Notes under the pieces: model-generated | The model's database searches: none | Seen by the model: the letters and a program-made list of their open reading frames with translations, nothing else | Told to the model about the DNA's origin: nothing | Program-made: the position numbers and the translations under genes | Assembly: GCF_900167975.1 (NCBI RefSeq) | Contig: NZ_FUZU01000001.1 | Coordinates: 1,956,580 to 2,020,579, forward strand | DNA from: Ohtaekwangia koreensis | GTDB taxonomy: Bacteria > Bacteroidota > Bacteroidia > Cytophagales > Cyclobacteriaceae | Reading direction: 5' to 3' | Length of the DNA: 64,000 nucleotides | In this document: one piece after another, positions 26,464-34,112 of the stretch | Layout of the letters: each line of letters starts with the position of its first letter | Numbering within the stretch: position 1 is the first letter of the stretch

Positions 26464-26480
26464 TTTGGTTGGTTACCAAA
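26464..26480. promoter_or_regulatory. Inverted repeat TTTGGT-N5-ACCAAA, candidate operator
   Basis: A perfect 6-bp inverted repeat with a 5-bp spacer lies 11 bp upstream of the regulator ATG, in the region shared with the divergent glycosidase gene. Size and place fit a dimeric winged-helix regulator acting on its own promoter. I did not find the same sequence before the aldolase gene. Confidence 0.45.
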
Positions 26481-26608
26481 GTTTAAAAATAACAATCGTT
26501 TTTCCCAACAATTCAAACGGTATAGTACAGGACAGTGCTCATTTTTCTGACCGATAGTTTTAAGGCAATGTGCAATCGATTGCTCATTTCTTGTTAAATT
26601 AACCTGCC

Positions 26609-27685
26609 ATGCGCGATTTGGGTATCTCAAGACGGCATTTGTTAAAAGGATTTTTGCTGACACCATGGTTGGCGAGCATCCGAAAATTTTCATGGCAAGA
26701 CGATAAAATATCTCCCTTTTCAAAAAAACTGCAACCCATCGGTCGCAGACTGGAGATGGAAGGATGGTATATATGGTGCACAAGCCCTGTATATGCTCCG
26801 GATGGAAAGGTGCATGTCTTCGTTTCGCGGTGGCCTGCCGAGCGGGGTATGGGTGGGTGGATCAACAGCAGCGAAATAGCACACGCTGTCGCGGATCATG
26901 CTGAAGCTCCCTTTCAATATGTTGATACCATTTTGTCACCGCGCGGAACAGGTTTCTGGGATGGTACAACGTGTCACAACCCACACATTCAATATATAGA
27001 TGGAAAGTATTGCCTCTTCTATATGGGCAATGCAAATGGCAAGACCGATACAAAAAGAATAGGTCTTGCTACAGCCACTACGTTGTATGGACCGTGGAGC
27101 AGACCTGATAAACCTTTGTTGGAGCCTGGACCGGAAGGAGCGTGGGATGATCACTGTACTACGAATCCTGCGTTTGTAAAACATACCAATGGTGAATATT
27201 GGCTATACTATAAATCGTGGAATACAAAGGAATATATAGAAGCGAAAGGCCAGCCCATTCGGGGAAACCGAAAATACGGATTAGCAGTAGCTCCCGCGTT
27301 GGAAGGTCCCTATATAAAGTCATCAGTAAACCCTGTAGTTGATTTTTCTGCGCTGGGTAATAATCGCCAGTTTGAAGATGCTTTTGTGTGGCAGGAGAAT
27401 GGTGTGTTCAACATGATCGCCCGCGACATGGGTTTTTATAATCACGAAGTTGGCCTGCACCTGCAATCAAAAGATGGTATGCAATGGTCGGAGCCTTTGA
27501 TCGCCTATAATGAGTTGAACGCGTATGCGAAAGAGCCGCCAGCACCGGCTCATTTAAAGAGATACGGACGATTAGAACGACCACAGCTTTTAATGCGTGA
27601 TGGGAAACCAGTATATCTTTTTACAGCAGCGCAAGGAGGAAAGTATATGACTTCTTCTGCTTTTGTTTTCAAACTCGAATCCTGA
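26609..27685 (+). CDS. Tat-exported five-bladed beta-propeller glycosidase, GH43-like
   Basis: A 358-residue protein with a twin-arginine start (ISRRHLLKGFLL at about residues 6-17). The mature part is a five-bladed propeller of the GH43/GH117-like class: WCTSPVYAPDGKVHVFVSRW, WDGTTCHNPHIQYIDGKYCLFYMGN, WDDHCTTNPAFVKHTNGEYWLYYKSW, FEDAFVWQENGVFNMIARDMG and ERPQLLMRDGKPVYLFTA. Acidic residues sit at blade starts as in GH43, but I cannot name the substrate. It is divergent from the rhamnose regulator and followed 30 bp later by a Tat-exported oxidoreductase and then a GH105, so it is likely part of the same oligosaccharide degradation route. Confidence 0.75.
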   Translation: MRDLGISRRHLLKGFLLTPWLASIRKFSWQDDKISPFSKKLQPIGRRLEMEGWYIWCTSPVYAPDGKVHVFVSRWPAERGMGGWINSSEIAHAVADHAEAPFQYVDTILSPRGTGFWDGTTCHNPHIQYIDGKYCLFYMGNANGKTDTKRIGLATATTLYGPWSRPDKPLLEPGPEGAWDDHCTTNPAFVKHTNGEYWLYYKSWNTKEYIEAKGQPIRGNRKYGLAVAPALEGPYIKSSVNPVVDFSALGNNRQFEDAFVWQENGVFNMIARDMGFYNHEVGLHLQSKDGMQWSEPLIAYNELNAYAKEPPAPAHLKRYGRLERPQLLMRDGKPVYLFTAAQGGKYMTSSAFVFKLES

Positions 27686-27715
27686 ATCAATAAACAATTC
27701 TAAAAATACTGAAGT

Positions 27716-29083
27716 ATGAGCGACAACATTTTAACCCGCAGAAAATTTATGACAGCCGCAGGAACCGCAGTAGCCGGAGCTATAGCGGTGAGTCCGTTTA
27801 CTGCCGTTGCAACGGAGTGGGCACCCGCCAAAAAGAAAAAGATTGCCATCGTTGGTACGGGGAGCCGCGCCCTGGGTATGTGGTCTAAAGATGTAGCGTT
27901 GACGTACCCTGAAAATGTTGAATATGTAGGCTTATGCGATATAAACCCAGGTCGTGTGGAGACCTTTAAAACAGCAGCCGGTTTTACGTGTCCGACCTTT
28001 ACCGATTTTGAAAAGATGATGAAGACGGTGAAGCCCGATCTGCTCATTGTTACAACGGTGGATGCAACGCATCATGAATTTATTATACGCGGTATGGAAC
28101 TAGGTGCAGACATCATCACCGAAAAACCTATGACAACCGATGAACAGAAATGCGAAGCTATACTTCAGACAGAGAAGCGCACGGGTAAAAAAGTTACTGT
28201 TACCTTTAATTACCGTTACTCTCCGCATCGCGCCAAGCTATATGAATTGCTGCGCAGCGGTACCATTGGCGATCTTACTTCCGTTGATTTCCATTGGTAC
28301 CTCGATACCAGTCACGGTTCTGATTATTTCAGACGCTGGCATCGCCTGAAAGAGAAAGGTGGCACATTGTGGGTTCATAAGGCAACGCATCATTTCGATT
28401 TACTCAACTGGTGGATCGAATCTGATCCTGCAGAAGTATATGCAACGGGATCACTTGAGTTCTATGGAAAAAATAATTCTTTCCGTCATACAAACTGCAG
28501 GCCGTGTCCTCATAAGGATAAGTGTAATTTTTATTATGACGTTACCAAGAATAAGATGTATACCGATCTATATGTCAACAACGAAAAGCATGACGGTTAC
28601 CTGCGCGATGGTTGTGTGTGGAAAGAAGATATAAATATATATGATAAAATGGCGGCCACGATTAAATACGCCAACGGTGTGCAGGTTGCATACTCGCTTA
28701 CAACGTACTCCCCATATGAAGGATACCGGATTGCTTTCAATGGAACGAAGGGACGGATTGATGTATGGATTGAAGAAAGCAACCCTATATTGGAGAAACC
28801 ATACGATGAGATCATGGTCACGCATAATTTCGGTACGCGTGAATTTATACAAGTGCCACACGGTACCAGCGGACATGGTGGTGGCGATCGTTTATTGAAA
28901 GATAAAATTTTCGGAGGCGTTACAGAAGATCCGTTGCACCAATCAGCCAGCGTACGCGATGGTGCATTGTCTATACTCGTAGGCATTGCTGCCCGTAAAA
29001 GCTGTGAGACAGGTGCTCCGGTAAAAATTGCCGATCTTACCAGTGTGAAGCCAGGTACGAAGAGGCAGTTTGTCAATAGTTAA
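27716..29083 (+). CDS. Tat-exported Gfo/Idh/MocA-family protein
   Basis: A 455-residue protein. The Tat signal is NILTRRKFMTAAGTAVAGAIA. The Rossmann half starts KIAIVGTGSRALGMW (a GxGxxx nucleotide loop) and has TEKPMTTDE, the Glu-Lys-Pro motif whose Lys is catalytic in the family. Family members are NAD(P)-linked sugar dehydrogenases, but some exported ones are glycosidases that use bound NAD (GH109). A Cys cluster, C261-x2-C264-x5-C270 (CRPCPHKDKC), lies in the C-terminal half and could hold a metal. Tat export fits a protein that folds with its cofactor before export. It sits between a GH43-like and a GH105 gene, so an NAD-assisted glycosidase is as likely as a dehydrogenase. Confidence 0.82.
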   Translation: MSDNILTRRKFMTAAGTAVAGAIAVSPFTAVATEWAPAKKKKIAIVGTGSRALGMWSKDVALTYPENVEYVGLCDINPGRVETFKTAAGFTCPTFTDFEKMMKTVKPDLLIVTTVDATHHEFIIRGMELGADIITEKPMTTDEQKCEAILQTEKRTGKKVTVTFNYRYSPHRAKLYELLRSGTIGDLTSVDFHWYLDTSHGSDYFRRWHRLKEKGGTLWVHKATHHFDLLNWWIESDPAEVYATGSLEFYGKNNSFRHTNCRPCPHKDKCNFYYDVTKNKMYTDLYVNNEKHDGYLRDGCVWKEDINIYDKMAATIKYANGVQVAYSLTTYSPYEGYRIAFNGTKGRIDVWIEESNPILEKPYDEIMVTHNFGTREFIQVPHGTSGHGGGDRLLKDKIFGGVTEDPLHQSASVRDGALSILVGIAARKSCETGAPVKIADLTSVKPGTKRQFVNS

Positions 29084-29095
29084 AATAAAATTACC

Positions 29096-30460
29096 ATGAC
29101 GCATTATTCCATCAAGTATATTTCTTCCGGTCTTTTCCTTTCTATAGTTTGCATGAGTACTATACTTCATGCACAGCAAGCTGCGAAGGGAACTGATACC
29201 AACACTCCGTTGCATGCCCTGCAACCGGATTACAAAATCCCCTATGTCAAAACTACACCTGAAGATGTAAAGCAGGTTACTGACCGTATACTTCTATACC
29301 TTGACGAAGCTACACCTGCGCAACTTGTAAATAGTAAAACGGGTGCTGCTATTACTGATTTGAAAAAGCCTGTTAGGGATGCCGTTGTAAAGCAGGGGGA
29401 TTTTCGCCTGACGAGCTACGAGTGGGGTGTGACGTATGGCGCCATGCTTTTAGCTGCCGATGTTACCGGGGATAAACGCTATGCAGACTATACGGTAAAT
29501 CGTTTTAAATTCATGGGACAGGTAGCACCGTATTTCCGCTCCTTCGGAAAAGCATTTCCCGAAGAGAAAAATCCTCTGCGGCAAACTTTGGAACCGCATG
29601 CGCTTGATGATGCCGGAGCGATGTGTACCGCCATGATCAAAGCACTCCGTGCAGGTGTTGATGCAGATCTTCGTCCGCTGGTTGATAATTTTATAGACTA
29701 TATTATGACGAAGGAGTATCGTCTTAAGGATGGTACACTGGCACGTAATCGTCCATTACCCAATACGTTGTGGCTTGATGATCTTTATATGGGTGTTCCC
29801 GCGATTGCACAGATGGGTAAACTTACCGGTGAGAAAAAATATTATGATGAAGCGGTAAAACAAATTCAGCAATTCTCACAACGCATGTTCAATAAAGAGA
29901 AGAAGGTATATATGCACGGGTGGGTTGAAGGTATGGATGTACATCCGCAGTTTCATTGGGCACGCGCAAATGGCTGGGCACTGATGACGAAAGTTGAAGT
30001 ACTTGATGTCCTTCCTGAAGATCACCCGGGCAGACCGATGATCCTTGCTTTATTGAAAGATCATATACAGGGATTGGCACAGCAACAATCCGGTGACGGC
30101 TTCTGGCACCAATTGCTGGATCGTCACGATTCGTACCTCGAAACATCGGCTACGGCAATCTATGCGCATTGTATAGCGCATGCTATAAATAAAGGCTGGA
30201 TCAACCGGGAGGCGTATGCTCCGATGGCGTTACTCGCGTGGAATGCCGTGAGTACAAAAGTAAATGCCAAAGGGCAGGTGGAAGGAACGTGTGTTGGTAC
30301 CGGCATGGCTTTCGACCCTGCGTTTTATTACTATCGTCCCATCAATGTATATGCTGCACACGGTTATGGGCCGGTGCTGTTGGCAGGGGCTTCCATATAT
30401 AAGCTTCTAAAGGAACACCCAGCCGACATAAACGATAGTGCGTTGATGTTTCCAAAATAA
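29096..30460 (+). CDS. GH105/GH88-type unsaturated glucuronyl/galacturonyl hydrolase
   Basis: A 454-residue exported (alpha/alpha)6-barrel enzyme, the second such gene in the island. The signal peptide is about residues 1-26 (FLSIVCMSTILHAQ). Family blocks are LDDAGAM near residue 170, NTLWLDDLYMGVPAIAQM (candidate catalytic Asp228 or Asp229), FHWARANGWALMTKVEVLD and DSYLETSATAIYAHCIAHAIN. It starts 12 bp after the Gfo/Idh/MocA gene and 1.4 kb from the GH43-like gene, so these three form an operon. It differs from the 16.8-kb copy in sequence, which suggests a different linkage or end sugar rather than a recent duplication. Confidence 0.87.
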   Translation: MTHYSIKYISSGLFLSIVCMSTILHAQQAAKGTDTNTPLHALQPDYKIPYVKTTPEDVKQVTDRILLYLDEATPAQLVNSKTGAAITDLKKPVRDAVVKQGDFRLTSYEWGVTYGAMLLAADVTGDKRYADYTVNRFKFMGQVAPYFRSFGKAFPEEKNPLRQTLEPHALDDAGAMCTAMIKALRAGVDADLRPLVDNFIDYIMTKEYRLKDGTLARNRPLPNTLWLDDLYMGVPAIAQMGKLTGEKKYYDEAVKQIQQFSQRMFNKEKKVYMHGWVEGMDVHPQFHWARANGWALMTKVEVLDVLPEDHPGRPMILALLKDHIQGLAQQQSGDGFWHQLLDRHDSYLETSATAIYAHCIAHAINKGWINREAYAPMALLAWNAVSTKVNAKGQVEGTCVGTGMAFDPAFYYYRPINVYAAHGYGPVLLAGASIYKLLKEHPADINDSALMFPK

Positions 30461-30603
30461 TTTTTAAAACTGGAAGATATAGCATTGTTATCCCTGGCCA
30501 GGTATGTCATTATGCGGCTTGGTTATTTGAACGACAATGATACCAAGGTGCTATATATTTACTACCTTGATGCCGGAACCGTATCATAGGAACGGACTAT
30601 ATC

Positions 30604-31626
30604 ATGAGGATCACTTTCGTTGCCTTCTGTTTTTTCATGTTGATGAGTATACTACTGCCTTCTGTTTCATTTGCACAGCAGGATGCTATAGCTGCTCGTC
30701 CGCTTTTCCGTGACCCGGTATATGATGGAGCTGCAGACCCTGTGGTTATCTGGAACGAGAAGGAAAAGAAGTGGTTTATGTTTTATACCAACCGCAGGGC
30801 TAATGTCAACGGACTGGATGGTGTACGCTGGGTACATGGTACACGCATTGGCATTGCTGAATCGGTTGATAATGGAGCAACGTGGGTATACCGCGACACT
30901 GCAGATATACAATACAGGCCCGTATCCGATTATACACATTGGGCTCCGGAGATCATCGAGTACAATGGACTTTATCATATGTACCTTACTTATGTACCGG
31001 GCGTATTCAGTGACTGGGGGCATCCGCGTAATATCATTCACCTTACGAGTAACGATCTGCTTCATTGGAAATATGAGTCTACATTGAAGCTTGCCTCTGA
31101 TCGCGTGATCGATGCCTGTGTATTCCGAATGCCGGATCAGTCGTGGCGTATGTACTATAATAATGAACGTGATGGTAAATCTATATATTATGCCACCAGT
31201 AAAGATCTATACCATTGGACGGATGGTGCGAAAGTTATAGGTGATCGCGCGGGTGAAGGTCCTAAAGTTTTCCGCTGGAAAAATACCAGCTGGATGGTGG
31301 TCGATAACTGGAAAGGGCTTGGTATATATCGTTCAGATAACCTGATCGATTGGAAACGACAAGAGAAAAATATCCTGCAAGTTCCCGGCACAGGGGAGGA
31401 TGATAAAGTTATCGGTGGACATCCGGATGTCGTGGTAAGTGGTGATCGTGCCTATATCTTTTACTTTACGCATCCCGGAAGATTAACAGGTGTTACCGGA
31501 GATGGCTACGAGCAACGCAGAAGCACGCTGCATGTAACGGAACTGCTATACAAGGATGGTGTTATTACGTGCGATCGCGATCAGCCAACGCGTATACATC
31601 TTGTGCCTACCACGTTGAAGAAATAA
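30604..31626 (+). CDS. Exported GH43-like beta-propeller protein
   Basis: A 340-residue protein with signal peptide MRITFVAFCFFMLMSILLPSVSFAQ. The mature part is a five-bladed propeller: RDPVYDGAADPVVIWNEKEKKWFMFY (first-blade Asp as in GH43), HWAPEIIEYNGLYHMYLTYV (Glu at the usual acid position), VIDACVFRMPDQSWRMYYNN and GEGPKVFRWKNTSWMVVDNW. This layout of Asp, Asp and Glu matches the three acidic residues of GH43-type glycosidases, though the exact family may differ. It lies 143 bp after the GH105 stop in the same direction and closes the island. A promoter of its own is possible in the gap, which contains the palindrome CCTGGCCAGG at 30493-30502. Confidence 0.75.
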   Translation: MRITFVAFCFFMLMSILLPSVSFAQQDAIAARPLFRDPVYDGAADPVVIWNEKEKKWFMFYTNRRANVNGLDGVRWVHGTRIGIAESVDNGATWVYRDTADIQYRPVSDYTHWAPEIIEYNGLYHMYLTYVPGVFSDWGHPRNIIHLTSNDLLHWKYESTLKLASDRVIDACVFRMPDQSWRMYYNNERDGKSIYYATSKDLYHWTDGAKVIGDRAGEGPKVFRWKNTSWMVVDNWKGLGIYRSDNLIDWKRQEKNILQVPGTGEDDKVIGGHPDVVVSGDRAYIFYFTHPGRLTGVTGDGYEQRRSTLHVTELLYKDGVITCDRDQPTRIHLVPTTLKK

Positions 31627-31678
31627 GACTGGTTATTCTAGGTATACAATTCGTTGTGAACAAACTATAGCTATAAAG

Positions 31679-32428
31679 TTACTTGTCGCGAAGGCTGTTC
31701 ATTACCTTATTGGCAAAAACAAAATCATCAAGCTCCTGAATGCCTGAATGTGTAATGTCATTTTTATTGCCTTCCCACAGATTTCTTCCTTTGTAGATGA
31801 ACATGATCTTCTCACCAATCCCCATTACAGAATTCATGTCGTGTGTAACGACAACGGTAGTCATATCGTAATCCTGCGTAATGTCCTGGATCAGATCATC
31901 GATCAACACGGATGTCTGCGGGTCAAGACCTGAGTTTGGTTCATCGCAGAATAAATAGTTCGGGTTGTTTACAATGGCACGTGCAATGCCCACACGCTTC
32001 TTCATACCACCGCTTATTTCGGATGGCATTTTCTTATTTACATTTTCAAGTCCTACTCGCTTCAGACAAAAATTAACGCGTTCAATTTTTTCTTCTGCTT
32101 TCATTCTGGTCAGTACATCGAGTGGAAACATTACGTTTTGCTCCACGGTCTTCGAGTCAAACAATGCACCACCCTGAAAGAGCATACCGATCTCTCTGCG
32201 TACTTCTATTTTAAGATCACGATCACCTGCAAAGAAATCACGGCCATCATAAAATACCTGGCCATGGTCCGGCTTTACCAGTCCAACTATACATTTCAGC
32301 AATACACTTTTACCTGTTCCGCTGGCGCCTATAATAAGATTCGGTTTTCCCTTTTCGAACGTACCCGTTACATCATTGAGCACAAGCTTGTCGCCAAACG
32401 ATTTGGTTATACTCTGTATCTTGATCAT
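31679..32428 (-). CDS. mlaF: ABC transporter ATP-binding protein, MlaF type
   Basis: A 249-residue ATPase. Walker A is IIGASGTGKSVLLK, the signature is EISGGMKKRVGIARAI, Walker B ends YLFCDEP and the switch His is in VVVTHDMNSV. The long form with KVMNSLRDK at the end fits the MCE-linked (Mla/Ttg2A) branch, which moves phospholipids between the inner and outer membranes. The start overlaps the stop of the permease gene by four bases. The MlaD-like substrate-binding protein that normally completes the system is not next to it: the next gene downstream is convergent. It must lie elsewhere, if present. Confidence 0.9.
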   Translation of the reverse strand: MIKIQSITKSFGDKLVLNDVTGTFEKGKPNLIIGASGTGKSVLLKCIVGLVKPDHGQVFYDGRDFFAGDRDLKIEVRREIGMLFQGGALFDSKTVEQNVMFPLDVLTRMKAEEKIERVNFCLKRVGLENVNKKMPSEISGGMKKRVGIARAIVNNPNYLFCDEPNSGLDPQTSVLIDDLIQDITQDYDMTTVVVTHDMNSVMGIGEKIMFIYKGRNLWEGNKNDITHSGIQELDDFVFANKVMNSLRDK

Positions 32429-33162
32429 TTTCCAAGTAAAAGTTGAGCCAGTAAATAATCCGCGATCAGTACAGCAATCACACTGCTGGTAACAGCTTTG
32501 GTACTCGATACACCTACTTCAAGTGCACCACCTTGTGTATTATATCCGTTATAGGATGATATGGAAGAAACAAGAAATGCGAACACCACCGACTTGATGA
32601 GTGCAAAGGTGATCGTAAATTCATTATACCCTGAACGTAATCCTAAAATATAATCGGCAGGTGTAATCAAACCTGTGAGTGTACCGGCAAGATATCCTCC
32701 GAGCATGCCGCAGAAACCAGCCAGGATTACCAGCAAAGGATACATCAACAAGGAAGCTATAATTTTAGGAAGCACCAGGTACGAAATCGAATTGATACCC
32801 ATCACTTCGAGCGCATCGATCTGTTCAGTGATGCGCATGGTGCCGAGCCCGCTCGCCATACTCGAGCCAACTTTGCCGGCATAGATAACAGCAATAATGG
32901 TAGGGGCCAGTTCAAGTACAATCATCTCGCGTGCTACCTGTGAAATAACATAGTCCGGTATAAAATCACTCACCATGTTAAATGCAGTTTGCACGGTAGT
33001 CACGGCACCCATAAAGGTAGATACCAATGCTACGAGAAAGAGCGAGCCAACGCCAATCGCTACGCACTCTTCCAGTATTAAATTATAGTAGGTTCTGAAC
33101 GACTCACGGTTCGTAAACAGGTGGCCCAGAAATATAAAGTACTTACCAATCTCCGTTATCAT
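32425..33162 (-). CDS. mlaE: ABC transporter permease, MlaE type
   Basis: A 245-residue permease with about five membrane helices. It has the MlaE family blocks VALVSTFMGAVTTVQTAFNM, ELAPTIIAVIYAGKVGSSMASGLGTMRITEQIDALEVMGINSISYLVLPKI and FALIKSVVFAFLVSSISSYNGYNTQGGALEVGVSST. This is the membrane part of the retrograde/anterograde phospholipid transporter, in the inner membrane, paired with the MlaF ATPase whose gene overlaps its stop. It is the first gene of the pair; 191 bp separate it from the divergent SDR gene. Confidence 0.92.
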   Translation of the reverse strand: MITEIGKYFIFLGHLFTNRESFRTYYNLILEECVAIGVGSLFLVALVSTFMGAVTTVQTAFNMVSDFIPDYVISQVAREMIVLELAPTIIAVIYAGKVGSSMASGLGTMRITEQIDALEVMGINSISYLVLPKIIASLLMYPLLVILAGFCGMLGGYLAGTLTGLITPADYILGLRSGYNEFTITFALIKSVVFAFLVSSISSYNGYNTQGGALEVGVSSTKAVTSSVIAVLIADYLLAQLLLGK

Positions 33163-33353
33163 ACATTAAAACAGACGCCTCATTATCTTGCTAAGATAAT
33201 TGAAATTAAAACATCTGCAGTATAAGGAATTTTAACATTCATGTCCCAGCTTTGCAGCCATTAACTTCAAAGATTTGAAATTCAGTCGTGATCCATGGTA
33301 AATGTTCTTTATAATCCATGTCTCATCCACAATTAACAGATTAAAATTCACCT

Positions 33354-34058
33354 ATGAATAACCTCATTATTGTTACCGGGGGAACGAAAGGCATCGGAAG
33401 AGCCATCATTGAGAAGTTCGCGGCAAATGGTTTTGATATTGTTACGTGTTCAAGAAATGAAAATGATCTTCTAGAATTGAAGAAAACGATCGAGGCGAAA
33501 CATGCTGTAAAAGTATTTGTACGACCAACGGATATGTCCATGAAGGATGATGTTGTCAACTTTACCCGGTTTGTACAAGGCCTGCAGCGACCTGTTGATG
33601 TGCTTGTAAACAATGCCGGGTATTTTGTTCCGGGAGATATTTCAACAGAAGATGATGGTGTACTGGAGAGCATGATCAACGCGAATCTTTACAGTGCTTA
33701 TCATACAACGCGGGGGCTGGTGCAAGGCATGCGTGAACGGAGAAGCGGGTATATCTTTAACCTTTGCTCCATTGCCAGTATAAAGGCTTATCCCAACGGA
33801 GGCTCTTATGCTATCAGTAAATTCGCGCTATTGGGATTCAGCAAGTGTCTGCGTGAAGAACTGAAATTTTTTAATATACGGGTTACAGCCGTTATGCCGG
33901 GTGCCACACTTACGGCAAGCTGGGCTGGTGTTGATCTTCCGGAAGAGCGTTTCATAAAACCTGAAGATGTAGCGGACACCCTGTATAGTGCCTATAGTTT
34001 GTCGGAGAGAAGTGTTGTTGAAGAAATTATTATTCGCCCACAACTCGGTGATCTATAA
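33354..34058 (+). CDS. Short-chain dehydrogenase/reductase
   Basis: A 234-residue classical SDR. The NAD(P) loop is TGGTKGIGRAI (residues 8-18), with NNAG at about 89-92, catalytic Ser in LCSIAS and Tyr-x3-Lys in SYAISKFALLGFSK. A Ser-Arg after the second strand (CSRNE) suggests NADP preference. The C-terminus (RSVVEEIIIRPQLGDL) is typical of 3-oxoacyl-ACP reductase-like SDRs of unknown substrate. It is a single gene with its own terminator and no informative neighbour. Confidence 0.8.
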   Translation: MNNLIIVTGGTKGIGRAIIEKFAANGFDIVTCSRNENDLLELKKTIEAKHAVKVFVRPTDMSMKDDVVNFTRFVQGLQRPVDVLVNNAGYFVPGDISTEDDGVLESMINANLYSAYHTTRGLVQGMRERRSGYIFNLCSIASIKAYPNGGSYAISKFALLGFSKCLREELKFFNIRVTAVMPGATLTASWAGVDLPEERFIKPEDVADTLYSAYSLSERSVVEEIIIRPQLGDL

Positions 34059-34098
34059 AAAAAGCTGTTGCAGTATATATTTCTGCAACAGCTTTTTT
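34058..34098. terminator. Bidirectional terminator between convergent genes
   Basis: A perfect 16-bp stem: AAAAAAGCTGTTGCAG at 34058-34073 and its complement at 34083-34098, with a 9-nt AT loop. A-run left and T-run right make it effective on both strands. It starts on the last base of the SDR stop codon and ends 15 bp from the stop of the T9SS protein. Confidence 0.92.
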
Positions 34099-34112
34099 AT
34101 GTATAAAGAAAT

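Noticed and set aside
28597-29076. 159-codon frame on the minus strand opposite the Gfo/Idh/MocA gene
   Set aside because: Antisense to a well-supported gene, with no conserved motif or plausible start context.
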